The notes beneath the pieces are model-generated. The model was not told the DNA's origin. It did not search any database and saw only the letters and a program-made list of their open reading frames with translations. A DNA stretch of 34,379 nt from positions 1 through 34,379 of the forward strand of contig CANIZL010000073.1 of NCBI GenBank assembly GCA_947471985.1, read 5' to 3'. A program made the translations under genes and the position numbers. This document shows, piece by piece, positions 8,017 through 15,567 of the stretch; position 1 is the first letter of the stretch; each line of letters opens with the position of its first letter. Source of the DNA: Verrucomicrobiota bacterium. GTDB lineage: Bacteria > Verrucomicrobiota > Verrucomicrobiia > Limisphaerales > UBA9464.

Positions 8017-9174
8017 TCAGGTCCCGGGCTGGGTCGTAAATCGGTGAGGCGAAAACAGGGAAAGGTCATGCCGGGTGGATCCCTGGGTGGCCAGATCCGC
8101 CAGGATCTCTCCCACCACACTGCAGAATTTGAATCCGTGCCCGGAGAAGCCCGCGGCGTACGTCACGCGGGGGTGGTGCGGGTGAGGGCCCATCACGAAG
8201 TGCAGATCCGGAGTGCACGTGTAGAGACAGGTGGTGGCGTGGATCAAGGGGCCGTCGAGGTCCGGGAGAAATTGGCGGAGCGCTTCGCGGAGCGCGTTCT
8301 CGTCGGCGGGATGGAGTCCGCGATCCACGGTTTCCGCCGTGCAGATTTGGGCGTTCGGTAGACGGAAGAAGGCCGCCTTGACCCCGCCATCCGGTCCATC
8401 GAGAGCGGGGAAGCCATACGGTTGCAAGCCGTCGGCGCTTTCCCGGATGTAGATCGGGAAGCGCCCGGGTTGATACGCCGCGATGTCGCCCCGGGGTTGG
8501 AACCAATACAAGACTTGTCGCTCCACCCGTAGGGGCAGGTTCAATCCAGCCAGAAGATGCGGAGCCCAGGGACCGGGGGAGAGTATCAACTGATCGGCGG
8601 AATAGGTGCCCCGCGCGGTGGTGACGGTCACCCCGCTCCCAGAGGTGTCCCAGTGGAGGGCGGGTTCTTCAAAATGCAGTTCCGCACCCCGCGCCGTCGC
8701 AAGATCGAGATGGGTCTGGACGGCCTCCTCCGCCTGGACGACCCCGGCCTTGGCCTCAAAAAGACCGACCTCCGCATCGTCGACGTGGAACAGGGGAAAG
8801 CGCCGGCGGATCTCGCGGGCATCGAGAATCTCGTGGGGCAGGGAATGCTCGCGGGCGCTGAGCCAGCTGCCGTGCACGACTTCGGATTCGGGTCGCCCCA
8901 ACATCAAGCCACCACACAGCGTCAGCAACCGACGCTGGGAGGCCGTTTCGGCTTCCTCCCATAGTTCGTAGGCCCGGCGGAGCAGGGGGACGTACGAGGG
9001 GTGTTCGAAGTAAGCCTGGCGAATCACGCGGGTGCGGCCGTGGCTGGAACCGCGGGCGTGGGGTGAGGTGAATTGCTCGAGCCCCAGGACCCGCACGCCG
9101 CGTTGGGCCAATTGCCAGACGGTGGCACTGCCCATGCCGCCGAGGCCGAGGACGATGACTTGGTAGGGCTTCAT
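8017..9174 (-). CDS. solA: FAD-dependent oxidase, N-methyltryptophan/monomeric sarcosine oxidase type
   Basis: A 385-residue flavoenzyme, the normal length for this family, which oxidatively demethylates N-methyl amino acids to give formaldehyde and hydrogen peroxide. The N-terminus has the FAD Rossmann motif VLGLGGMGSATVWQLAQRG followed by an acidic residue (LEQ). C316 in TTCLYTCTPDLHF aligns with the cysteine that covalently binds FAD in monomeric sarcosine oxidase. The downstream GFSGHGFKF block is also typical. The start at 9174 is chosen because it overlaps the tatD-like stop as ATGA and places the FAD motif at the N-terminus; a longer frame exists. It is last in a four-gene overlapping operon. 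Exact substrate is uncertain, so the symbol is family-level. Confidence 0.88.
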   Translation of the reverse strand: MKPYQVIVLGLGGMGSATVWQLAQRGVRVLGLEQFTSPHARGSSHGRTRVIRQAYFEHPSYVPLLRRAYELWEEAETASQRRLLTLCGGLMLGRPESEVVHGSWLSAREHSLPHEILDAREIRRRFPLFHVDDAEVGLFEAKAGVVQAEEAVQTHLDLATARGAELHFEEPALHWDTSGSGVTVTTARGTYSADQLILSPGPWAPHLLAGLNLPLRVERQVLYWFQPRGDIAAYQPGRFPIYIRESADGLQPYGFPALDGPDGGVKAAFFRLPNAQICTAETVDRGLHPADENALREALRQFLPDLDGPLIHATTCLYTCTPDLHFVMGPHPHHPRVTYAAGFSGHGFKFCSVVGEILADLATQGSTRHDLSLFSPHRFTTQPGT

Positions 9175-10112
9175 ACCGTGGGAAATGCCGGGGCGGAGGT
9201 GAGCGGAAGGCACGCTCCGAAATCGCTGCCCGGAACCGGCGCGGTGGCGGCTTCCCGGGCCCCGAAGAGCCGCGTGAAGTTGTCGGACACTTGCGCGGTG
9301 AGTGCGGGCAAGGGTTGGCCCAGATGGCGGGCAAGTTCCGCGTAGATTTTGGGCAGGTTCGCCGGGTGATTCAGCGGCTGTCCGGTGCGGGGATCCGTCA
9401 GGGGATGCGCGTTCAAGTCGTCCGGCAAGCGTTGATCCGGGGCATCGGTTTCGATCAGAAGTCGTTCCGGCGGTACTTTGCGAAAGGCCTCACGCTGGCG
9501 GTCTTTGCGCTCGAGGAGAAAATATCCGGGAAAGCCAAAGTACGCACCGAGTCGGGCCAATTCCTCCACCATTTCGGCAGGCCCGCCGTAGCTGTGCAGG
9601 AGAAAACCGCGATCCAGACGCGGCGCGATGGCGAGCAGTTCGCGGAGCAGTCCCCAGGCTTGCAGGCAGTGCACGGTGGCTGGCAGCTGTCGGCGGGCGG
9701 CCAGGTGCCATTGCCAGGTGAAGGCTTCGACTTGTTCCACCCACGTGGCGGGTTCGTATCCGGCCAGGGCGGGGAAGCGGTGATTGCGTTGGTCAGTTGA
9801 AAGCGCCGGCAGCCAACGGTCGACCCCGATTTCGCCGATCACCGCCCCCGTCGTGGTGTCGAGAGCGTGAATCAAGGTCGATTGCCAGTGTTCGGTGCGC
9901 TCGGGAAGGTACCACGGATGATACCCGAAACTGGGTACGATCCCCGGCTGGGCCGCCGCGAGCCGTTGGACGTCGGGCCAATCATTTTCACAGGATCCGT
10001 TCACCACCCATCGCTGCACACCCGCGGCCCGGGCCGCGGACAACAAGGCGTCCTGCTGTCCGCCGAAGCGCTCGTCCTGCAGGTGATTGTGCGCATCGCA
10101 ATACGCCATCAT
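9171..10112 (-). CDS. tatD: TatD-family metal-dependent hydrolase/DNase
   Basis: A 313-residue TIM-barrel hydrolase. Metal ligands are visible: H8 and H10 in CDAHNHL, E94 in VIGEIGVDRW, a His in TVHCLQAWG, a His in LLHSYGG and the Asp in LLIETDAP. TatD proteins are 3'-5' exonucleases or DNases linked to DNA repair and quality control. The ATG at 10112 overlaps the sufE-like stop (ATGATG, with the TGA inside), which supports this start over the longer frame. Its own stop overlaps the next gene start by ATGA. Slightly longer than the usual 260-residue TatD, partly from a C-terminal tail. Specific substrate not inferable. Confidence 0.9.
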   Translation of the reverse strand: MMAYCDAHNHLQDERFGGQQDALLSAARAAGVQRWVVNGSCENDWPDVQRLAAAQPGIVPSFGYHPWYLPERTEHWQSTLIHALDTTTGAVIGEIGVDRWLPALSTDQRNHRFPALAGYEPATWVEQVEAFTWQWHLAARRQLPATVHCLQAWGLLRELLAIAPRLDRGFLLHSYGGPAEMVEELARLGAYFGFPGYFLLERKDRQREAFRKVPPERLLIETDAPDQRLPDDLNAHPLTDPRTGQPLNHPANLPKIYAELARHLGQPLPALTAQVSDNFTRLFGAREAATAPVPGSDFGACLPLTSAPAFPTV

Positions 10113-10579
10113 GGGGGCGGGATGTGTTGGCGGGCGAAGTCCCGGATCATTTCCCGCACGCGCCACACGGTGCGGCGTCGGCTCTCGGCCAGGTTAGTGC
10201 CGAGATTTAATTCGTTCAGGAACTCGGGGGCGTTCTCCAGGATCGCAGCGGGCGGTTGGCCGTGGTAAAAATCACAGATCAAGCCGCCAATGGCCTTCAA
10301 CGAAACCGCGTCGGAATCCAATTGGAACCAGCAGCATCCATCGCGGTAGTCGGGCACAAACCACAGGCGGACCTGACATCCCGGCACCCGGTATTCGTCG
10401 CGGCGCAATTCGGCGGGCAGCAGGGGGCGGGTGCGGGCTTGCTCGATCAGCCAGCCAAACCGGGCCTGCGGATCTGGAATGGTGGCCAGGACTTCCGCGA
10501 GGGCGGCGGAACGCGAAGGGAGGTCTGGGCGGGCGGCGATTTGAGCGGTAATCATCCGGGAGAAGTCCAGGTCAGTCAC
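10109..10579 (-). CDS. sufE: SufE-family Fe-S cluster sulfur-acceptor protein
   Basis: A 156-residue SufE domain protein. SufE accepts persulfide sulfur from a SufS-type cysteine desulfurase on a conserved cysteine; here it is C68 in YRVPGCQVRLWF, the canonical context. The helical C-terminal half (SLKAIGGLICDFYHGQPP) is also typical. The start is a GTG codon that overlaps the preceding zinc-ribbon gene by 8 bp (gtgactga). No sufS, sufB, sufC or sufD is in the window, so this is an isolated sufE in a mixed operon. Confidence 0.9.
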   Translation of the reverse strand: MTDLDFSRMITAQIAARPDLPSRSAALAEVLATIPDPQARFGWLIEQARTRPLLPAELRRDEYRVPGCQVRLWFVPDYRDGCCWFQLDSDAVSLKAIGGLICDFYHGQPPAAILENAPEFLNELNLGTNLAESRRRTVWRVREMIRDFARQHIPPP

Positions 10580-10868
10580 CGAGCAGCGATTTCAAGGCGT
10601 CCCGCGCGGCCTGTTCCCGCGATGAAGCCGGCGCACCGCCCGTCCTGGTGCGACGGGCAAATTGGAAGTACTCGCAGAAGTTGCTGCGATCCTTGTCCAG
10701 GACTGGCTCGGCGCGGCGATCGCGACATTGCTGTGCCACCGCGGCGTCGTAGGCCACACAGTTCAGGCAGCAACGCAGTTCGGCCCGACAACCGGGGCAC
10801 ACATCGGTGCGTCCCGGAGCAATCGACGAAGCCCACACCGCGCCACAGGCATGACAATGACGTTCCAT
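10572..10868 (-). CDS. Small zinc-ribbon protein of unknown function
   Basis: A 98-residue, cysteine-rich protein: CHAC near the N-terminus, CPGC, then CCLNC and two further Cys (QQCRDR and NFCEYF). The Cys pairs suggest one zinc ribbon plus a second metal-binding cluster. The pattern CxNCxxYD ... QCR ... DKxRxNFCxYFxF recurs in small uncharacterised bacterial proteins that I recall as a family without a known role. The ATG at 10868 puts the first CxxC at residues 5-8; a much longer upstream open frame lacks protein-like composition and is antisense to nothing informative, so it is rejected. First gene of the overlapping operon with sufE, tatD and the oxidase. Confidence 0.75.
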   Translation of the reverse strand: MERHCHACGAVWASSIAPGRTDVCPGCRAELRCCLNCVAYDAAVAQQCRDRRAEPVLDKDRSNFCEYFQFARRTRTGGAPASSREQAARDALKSLLGD

Positions 10869-10960
10869 CGGCGGACTGTGACGCAAGATCCCGGCGGGTG
10901 AAGGACAGGCTGCGGCGGAGCCGGGGCGGGCGCCCGCTGCGAGGTCGCCCGCCGGATCGC

Positions 10961-13900
10961 CTACGGCGCGAACCAACCGTCGAGGAATTGCGCTTCCGAG
11001 CCTTCGTAGGTCGCCTCTGCCAGGTGCTCGATGCCGAGTTGATTGCCCCAGGAATACTGGATGATCAGGCGGCCGTTGTATTCGCAGAAGTCGATGTCGG
11101 AATTGTTTCGGTTGGCGGCGGTGACGATGCGGTTGCGTTGGGCATCGGTGAGTTTGGGTTCGGCGAAGAGTTGATCTTCCGCCGAGGCGCGCAGCACCGG
11201 ATTGTGCGGACTGTTTTCCCAGTGCTGCAGATCGCGCGAGCGGACCAGCCGCAGTTCGTAACCCTCGTGGGCTTCGAGGTAGAAGTCGTAGTACCAGCCG
11301 TTGCGGAAGCGCAGGGCGTGCGGCGCGGTGTAGCGATCCCGGGCGTAATTGCATTCCGGCGGGGTCAGGGTCCACGTCTTGAAATCCCGCGACTTGGCGA
11401 ACCGCGCGGTGAACGCCACGCCCGCTTCCGCCTGCGGCCGGTCGATCTCAAACATCATCACGAATTCATCGCGCGCCCGGCACACCGAGGTGTTGAAGAT
11501 GCCATAACGGCCCGCCGGCACCGCCGTCCAGGTCTCCCAGGATTTCAGATCCTTGGAGGCAAACACGTCGATCTGTCCGCGTCCCAGAGTGCCCGTGACG
11601 TACACCACACCGCCGTCCACGAAGGCGCTGCCAAATTCGTGGCCATCCGCAAAGGGCGCGGTGACCTCGCCGGTGGCGGGGTTGCGGAACCGGAAGTAAT
11701 TCGTCTTCCGCTGATTGTCCCAGTACTGCTGGCCTTCGCCCTGGCGCACCCATTCGAAACGCCACAGCGCGCCGTTGAAGACGATCGGTGAGGTCTCCAC
11801 CAGATCGAGATCCACCGTGCCGCGTTTGCGGATCAAGGGCCGTCCACTCGAGTCCGTCGGACCACCGCCGTGTTGCGCCAGTGCGGCCCGGGCTTCCGGG
11901 GACGCGGCATGCTGCCAGATGAAGTCCACGATGGGCGTGGAATCGTCCAGTCCGTGCGGGTGATGCTTCACCCCGGGTTTCCCGATGAGGGTGATCGAGC
12001 CACCCAGGGCGCGATACCGTTCGGCGATCAAACCGGTGTTTTCCGTCCACGGCACCACTTCATCGGCGTCGCCGTAAACGTGCAGCAGCGGCACCCTCGC
12101 GGCGGCGAGCCCAGCGAGGGAATCCACGGGATTGTGGGTGTAGGCTTTGGCTTCCTCGTCGTTTTTGAAGCCGTACTGTTGGAGGGTCAATTGCCAGTCG
12201 CGATCACTGCGCTGGCCCTTGCCGAAGCCGCCCGGCCAGCTCTTGAAATCGCACACCGGCGCATCGCCGTAGAGGCAGCCCACGCGGTCCGGGTGAGCCA
12301 CCGCCCAGTTGTAACAGTAGAGACCGCCGCGGCTGAGGCCGACGAGCGCCGGCTTGGGGTTCAGATCGTGCCGGGTGGTCAGGTTTTCATAAAGTGCGTC
12401 CCACGCTTGCACGGCGGCAGGCGCTCCCAGCAAATCGGGCACGCTCATATAAACGATATGAAATCCGCGGGCGAGCAGCGCGATGTCGGGATTGGGTTTG
12501 TGACCGAAGAATTCCCCGTGCCAGGCCCAGGGGCGACCGGGCGCCGGTTGGGGCGGCGCAACCACCGTCACCACTTTGCCATTCACTGCGAAATCATATC
12601 GATCAAAGCCATACCAACGCGTGCGTTTGCCCGGAAACTCCCCCGCGGCGAGGTCGTGCGCGGCGGCGGCGTGGCGGATCGCGGCTTGTTGGGCGGTGGC
12701 CAGCGGTTGACCTCGCGACATGCCCGGGCGGATGTGTCCGACGGCGGTGATCCACGCGTCTTTTTGCACCCGTTGCCGCGCCTGCACTTCCTTGAGGACG
12801 TCGCCGAGGCGGGGATTCAAGGCGTTCAAGCCGGCGGGAGTTTCCGGCAGGGGCGGGAGACCGGGGCCTTCGAGGGCCTGCACAAATTCCCGGGCCATCC
12901 GCCAGTGGCCAAGCGTGCTGGCATGCACGCCGTCACCGGCCAGCACAAAACCGGGTTCGGTCCGGCGTCGTAGCGCGAGATAGTCATTCATCGGTCCATG
13001 GAAATCGATGACCTGCCAGCCCCGCTCCCGTTGGGACAGCAACCAGGTGGAGTATCGATCCAGCACCTCGTTGTAGCCTTCGTAGGGCGACTTGTATTCG
13101 GTCAATCCCGCGGGCAGCGTGCGGCCCTTCAGGGGAATGGGATCGAACGTGGGCGGAGTGAGATGGATCACCCGCGCACCGATCGCGGCCGCCTGGGCGT
13201 GGAGTTGTTCCTGGCCGGTGCGGAAGGCGGCGGCGCGCTCGTCACCGTACGGATAATAGATGCCGTCGTTCATGCCGTAACACGCCACGACGACGGTGGG
13301 CTGGGTCTTTTCCAACACGCGTCCCAAACGTTCCAGCACCCCGGGGCGGGGGAAGGAACCACCCGCGTGTCCCGGCTCACTCAAGCCGGAAACGGTTTCG
13401 CTTGGGAGGCCCAGATTGATCCAGTCCACGCTGGCATTCGGGTGCCGCCACCGCAGCAGGGTCTCGGCGAATTCCACCCATTCGCCGCCGTAGGTGATGC
13501 TGTCCCCGAGAAAAACCACCCGTTGCGGGCCCAGCAGCGGCGAGACCTGCGCGCCTTCCGGGACGGGCACCAGGCGGATTTGTCGGATGTCCATGATCGC
13601 GCCCGCGGCCTTGCGTTGGGGGCGAATGGCGAGGTGATGCGTGCCGGGGATCGCGATTTCCACGCGGCCCACCTTGCGCGGGAGGAAAGATTGGAAGTGA
13701 CCAGTTTCCTCCACCACGAAGTCGAAACGGCGTCCAGCAATTTCCACGGCGACATCGCTGCCGCCCTGACCTTTGCCACAGCCTTGCCAGACCTCGATGT
13801 CATAAACGCCCGCCCGGCCGACGGGAAAAGTCCAATCGGCCCAGTCACTGGTTTCGACCCAGTAGCCGAGGCAGTTCTTGATGGCCTGCGGCTCGTAGCG

Positions 13901-14731
13901 CATGCGAACGCTGTGGGTGGTGGCATGGGCGGCGCGCAGCGTGATGACGCCGGCGGCATCGGCGGCACCGACCTCGCCCTCGGGCGCGGGACGCAGAACG
14001 ACCGACTGGAGATTCATGACGGCGGCACCTACGAGTTTCGGGCAACCCACCCGCACCACGAAGGGATCGGACTTGGCCAAATAGAAGGATCCGAGGGATA
14101 ACGCCTGATACGTGTTGCCGCTGCCGGTGGACGGGCGGGCGGCGGTCAGTTTTTCGCCGGCAATCTCGACCGTCACTTCGGTGCCGGCCCCGCCGTCCGC
14201 GGAGTAAACCACGTCCACGGAATAACGGCCCCAGCGCGTGGGCTTGAAATCCCACGTCACATAATCCGCCGCGTCGGTCCAGGAACCGATGCGTTGGTTC
14301 CCCAGAGCGGTTTCCCGATGCGCGGTGGTGCCGTGCACCTGGGCATCCGCGGCGGCGAAGACGATGCGGCCGTCGGACAGTTGCCCGCTGGCGTCGCCGG
14401 TTTCGACTTCGATCACGGCCGGCAGGACGGCCGGGGGATTGGTGGGCAGACTCAACTCCCAACGAGTGGCGTCGGGGTTGAAGTTCCACGCAACGGGCGT
14501 GCGGCGAGTGTCATTTATCCAGGTGGCTGCGAGGATCGACGGACTGGGCGCGGGCAGGAGCAGTCGCCCATCGGCGGGCCATTGGGCGACCTCGAGTCGG
14601 AGCTGCCCGGGCGAATTGGTCACCGCGGTGATGCGGCCCCACGACGGCGGGGCAGACGGTTCAGCGGCGAGCGCGGCCACGCCCAGAGCGACGGCGGCCG
14701 TCCAGGGGAGCAACCATTTGAAGGGAGACAT
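10961..14731 (-). CDS. Exported multi-enzyme fusion: sugar-binding-like domains, SGNH hydrolase, alpha/beta hydrolase, GH43-like propeller
   Basis: A 1256-residue protein with an N-terminal signal peptide (WLLPWTAAVALGVAALAAEP). Two jelly-roll carbohydrate-binding-like domains follow, at about 115-250 and 260-395 (each with a W-D/T-F ... G.Y.V pattern). An SGNH/GDSL hydrolase covers 400-630: GDSIT with S411, GMNDG, and the DGVH block with D600 and H603. An alpha/beta hydrolase covers about 700-960: GLSRGG with S800, an acidic residue at D888 or D890 (YGDADEVVPW), and H923 or H924. The C-terminal 280 residues resemble a GH43/GH32-type five-bladed propeller (FRNGWYYDFYLEAHEG, LVRSRDLQHWE). This suggests deacylation plus glycan cleavage of one substrate. 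Substrate and glycosidase activity are unproven. It may be transcribed just ahead of the zinc-ribbon operon (92 bp gap). Confidence 0.85.
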   Translation of the reverse strand: MSPFKWLLPWTAAVALGVAALAAEPSAPPSWGRITAVTNSPGQLRLEVAQWPADGRLLLPAPSPSILAATWINDTRRTPVAWNFNPDATRWELSLPTNPPAVLPAVIEVETGDASGQLSDGRIVFAAADAQVHGTTAHRETALGNQRIGSWTDAADYVTWDFKPTRWGRYSVDVVYSADGGAGTEVTVEIAGEKLTAARPSTGSGNTYQALSLGSFYLAKSDPFVVRVGCPKLVGAAVMNLQSVVLRPAPEGEVGAADAAGVITLRAAHATTHSVRMRYEPQAIKNCLGYWVETSDWADWTFPVGRAGVYDIEVWQGCGKGQGGSDVAVEIAGRRFDFVVEETGHFQSFLPRKVGRVEIAIPGTHHLAIRPQRKAAGAIMDIRQIRLVPVPEGAQVSPLLGPQRVVFLGDSITYGGEWVEFAETLLRWRHPNASVDWINLGLPSETVSGLSEPGHAGGSFPRPGVLERLGRVLEKTQPTVVVACYGMNDGIYYPYGDERAAAFRTGQEQLHAQAAAIGARVIHLTPPTFDPIPLKGRTLPAGLTEYKSPYEGYNEVLDRYSTWLLSQRERGWQVIDFHGPMNDYLALRRRTEPGFVLAGDGVHASTLGHWRMAREFVQALEGPGLPPLPETPAGLNALNPRLGDVLKEVQARQRVQKDAWITAVGHIRPGMSRGQPLATAQQAAIRHAAAAHDLAAGEFPGKRTRWYGFDRYDFAVNGKVVTVVAPPQPAPGRPWAWHGEFFGHKPNPDIALLARGFHIVYMSVPDLLGAPAAVQAWDALYENLTTRHDLNPKPALVGLSRGGLYCYNWAVAHPDRVGCLYGDAPVCDFKSWPGGFGKGQRSDRDWQLTLQQYGFKNDEEAKAYTHNPVDSLAGLAAARVPLLHVYGDADEVVPWTENTGLIAERYRALGGSITLIGKPGVKHHPHGLDDSTPIVDFIWQHAASPEARAALAQHGGGPTDSSGRPLIRKRGTVDLDLVETSPIVFNGALWRFEWVRQGEGQQYWDNQRKTNYFRFRNPATGEVTAPFADGHEFGSAFVDGGVVYVTGTLGRGQIDVFASKDLKSWETWTAVPAGRYGIFNTSVCRARDEFVMMFEIDRPQAEAGVAFTARFAKSRDFKTWTLTPPECNYARDRYTAPHALRFRNGWYYDFYLEAHEGYELRLVRSRDLQHWENSPHNPVLRASAEDQLFAEPKLTDAQRNRIVTAANRNNSDIDFCEYNGRLIIQYSWGNQLGIEHLAEATYEGSEAQFLDGWFAP

Positions 14732-14933
14732 GATAATGCGGTGAGCGTAAGCGGGGAAATTTGCCGGACGAACCGAAATTCCTTGAAGAAGAGCGTTCCC
14801 GGCGACGGCATTCGGGGGAAGTCGGTTCGGGCGGTTGCGTTTTTCGCGGATGGCGCCCGCCTGCCCGTTTCCTTGTGAGTTTGATCCCGGCCGATTAGCC
14901 TGTCCGTCTTATTCAGAGCGGTTGGGATTGATC

Positions 14934-15554
14934 ATGAGCACCTCACAAAGTGAACCCTCGTTTTTCGGACGTCTGCAAATTGCGACATCCGGTTTCTTTC
15001 GCGTGCTGGGTGATGCGGGTGTTGCGGTCCGCGTGGCCCGGGCCCTGCAGGGCCCGTCGGGCCCGTCGGTGAGTCCCCAACCGGTGGTCGCCCCGGCTCC
15101 CGCGCCCACGCCGGCCCCGGCTCCGGTGATCAAGGTTGAGCCGCCGCCGCCCGTGGTGTTGCCGCCGGAACGGGTGCATGCGTCGGGACTGGCGGTGCTC
15201 GCCCTGTTGCAACGCGAAGGCCGATTCATTGATTTTCTTCAGGAAGACCTCGCGGCCTATCCCGATGCCGACATCGGTGCGGCGGCCCGGGCGGTGCATA
15301 CCGGCTGCCGGAAGGTGCTTTCCCAGTGTCTGACGCTGGAGCCCGTATTGCGCGAATCCGAGGGCAGCACGGTTTCCGTTCCCACCGGGTTCGATGCCCA
15401 GCGCATTCGATTGACCGGCAACATCACGGGCAACGGACCGTTCCGCGGCGAGGTGCGCCACCATGGTTGGGTGACGACCGCGGTCCGGATGCCCGTTATC
15501 TCCGAGTCATTGGACGCGCGGGTCTTGGCGCCCGCTGAAGTGGAACTTCCCTGA
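14934..15554 (+). CDS. DUF2760 domain protein
   Basis: A 206-residue protein. After a short N-terminal helix (FFGRLQIATSGFFRVLGDAG) comes a Pro/Ala-rich linker (about 40-75), then the conserved C-terminal domain: LAVLALLQREGRFIDFLQED, AYPDADIGAAARAVHTGCRK and the beta-rich end GEVRHHGW. I recognise this as DUF2760, a family of unknown function that I recall next to unusual Hsp70 genes. The ATG at 14934 is preferred over a longer frame because it begins shortly before the conserved helix. It lies 13 bp before the first Hsp70 gene and probably leads the operon. Its promoter must lie in the 202-bp divergent gap with the enzyme fusion; I could not identify it with confidence. Confidence 0.8.
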   Translation: MSTSQSEPSFFGRLQIATSGFFRVLGDAGVAVRVARALQGPSGPSVSPQPVVAPAPAPTPAPAPVIKVEPPPPVVLPPERVHASGLAVLALLQREGRFIDFLQEDLAAYPDADIGAAARAVHTGCRKVLSQCLTLEPVLRESEGSTVSVPTGFDAQRIRLTGNITGNGPFRGEVRHHGWVTTAVRMPVISESLDARVLAPAEVELP

Positions 15555-15567
15555 GCCCCCAATTTTC

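Noticed and set aside
10256-11791. 511-codon plus-strand open frame
   Set aside because: Antisense to sufE, the zinc-ribbon gene and the enzyme fusion, all of which have recognisable motifs; the frame itself has none.
11870-14101. Two 367-codon plus-strand open frames
   Set aside because: Antisense to the SGNH/hydrolase fusion; no family features.
14732-14933. Heat-shock operator (CIRCE-type) ahead of the Hsp70 cassette
   Set aside because: No TTAGCACTC-type inverted repeat was found in the divergent gap, and no promoter there was convincing enough to annotate.
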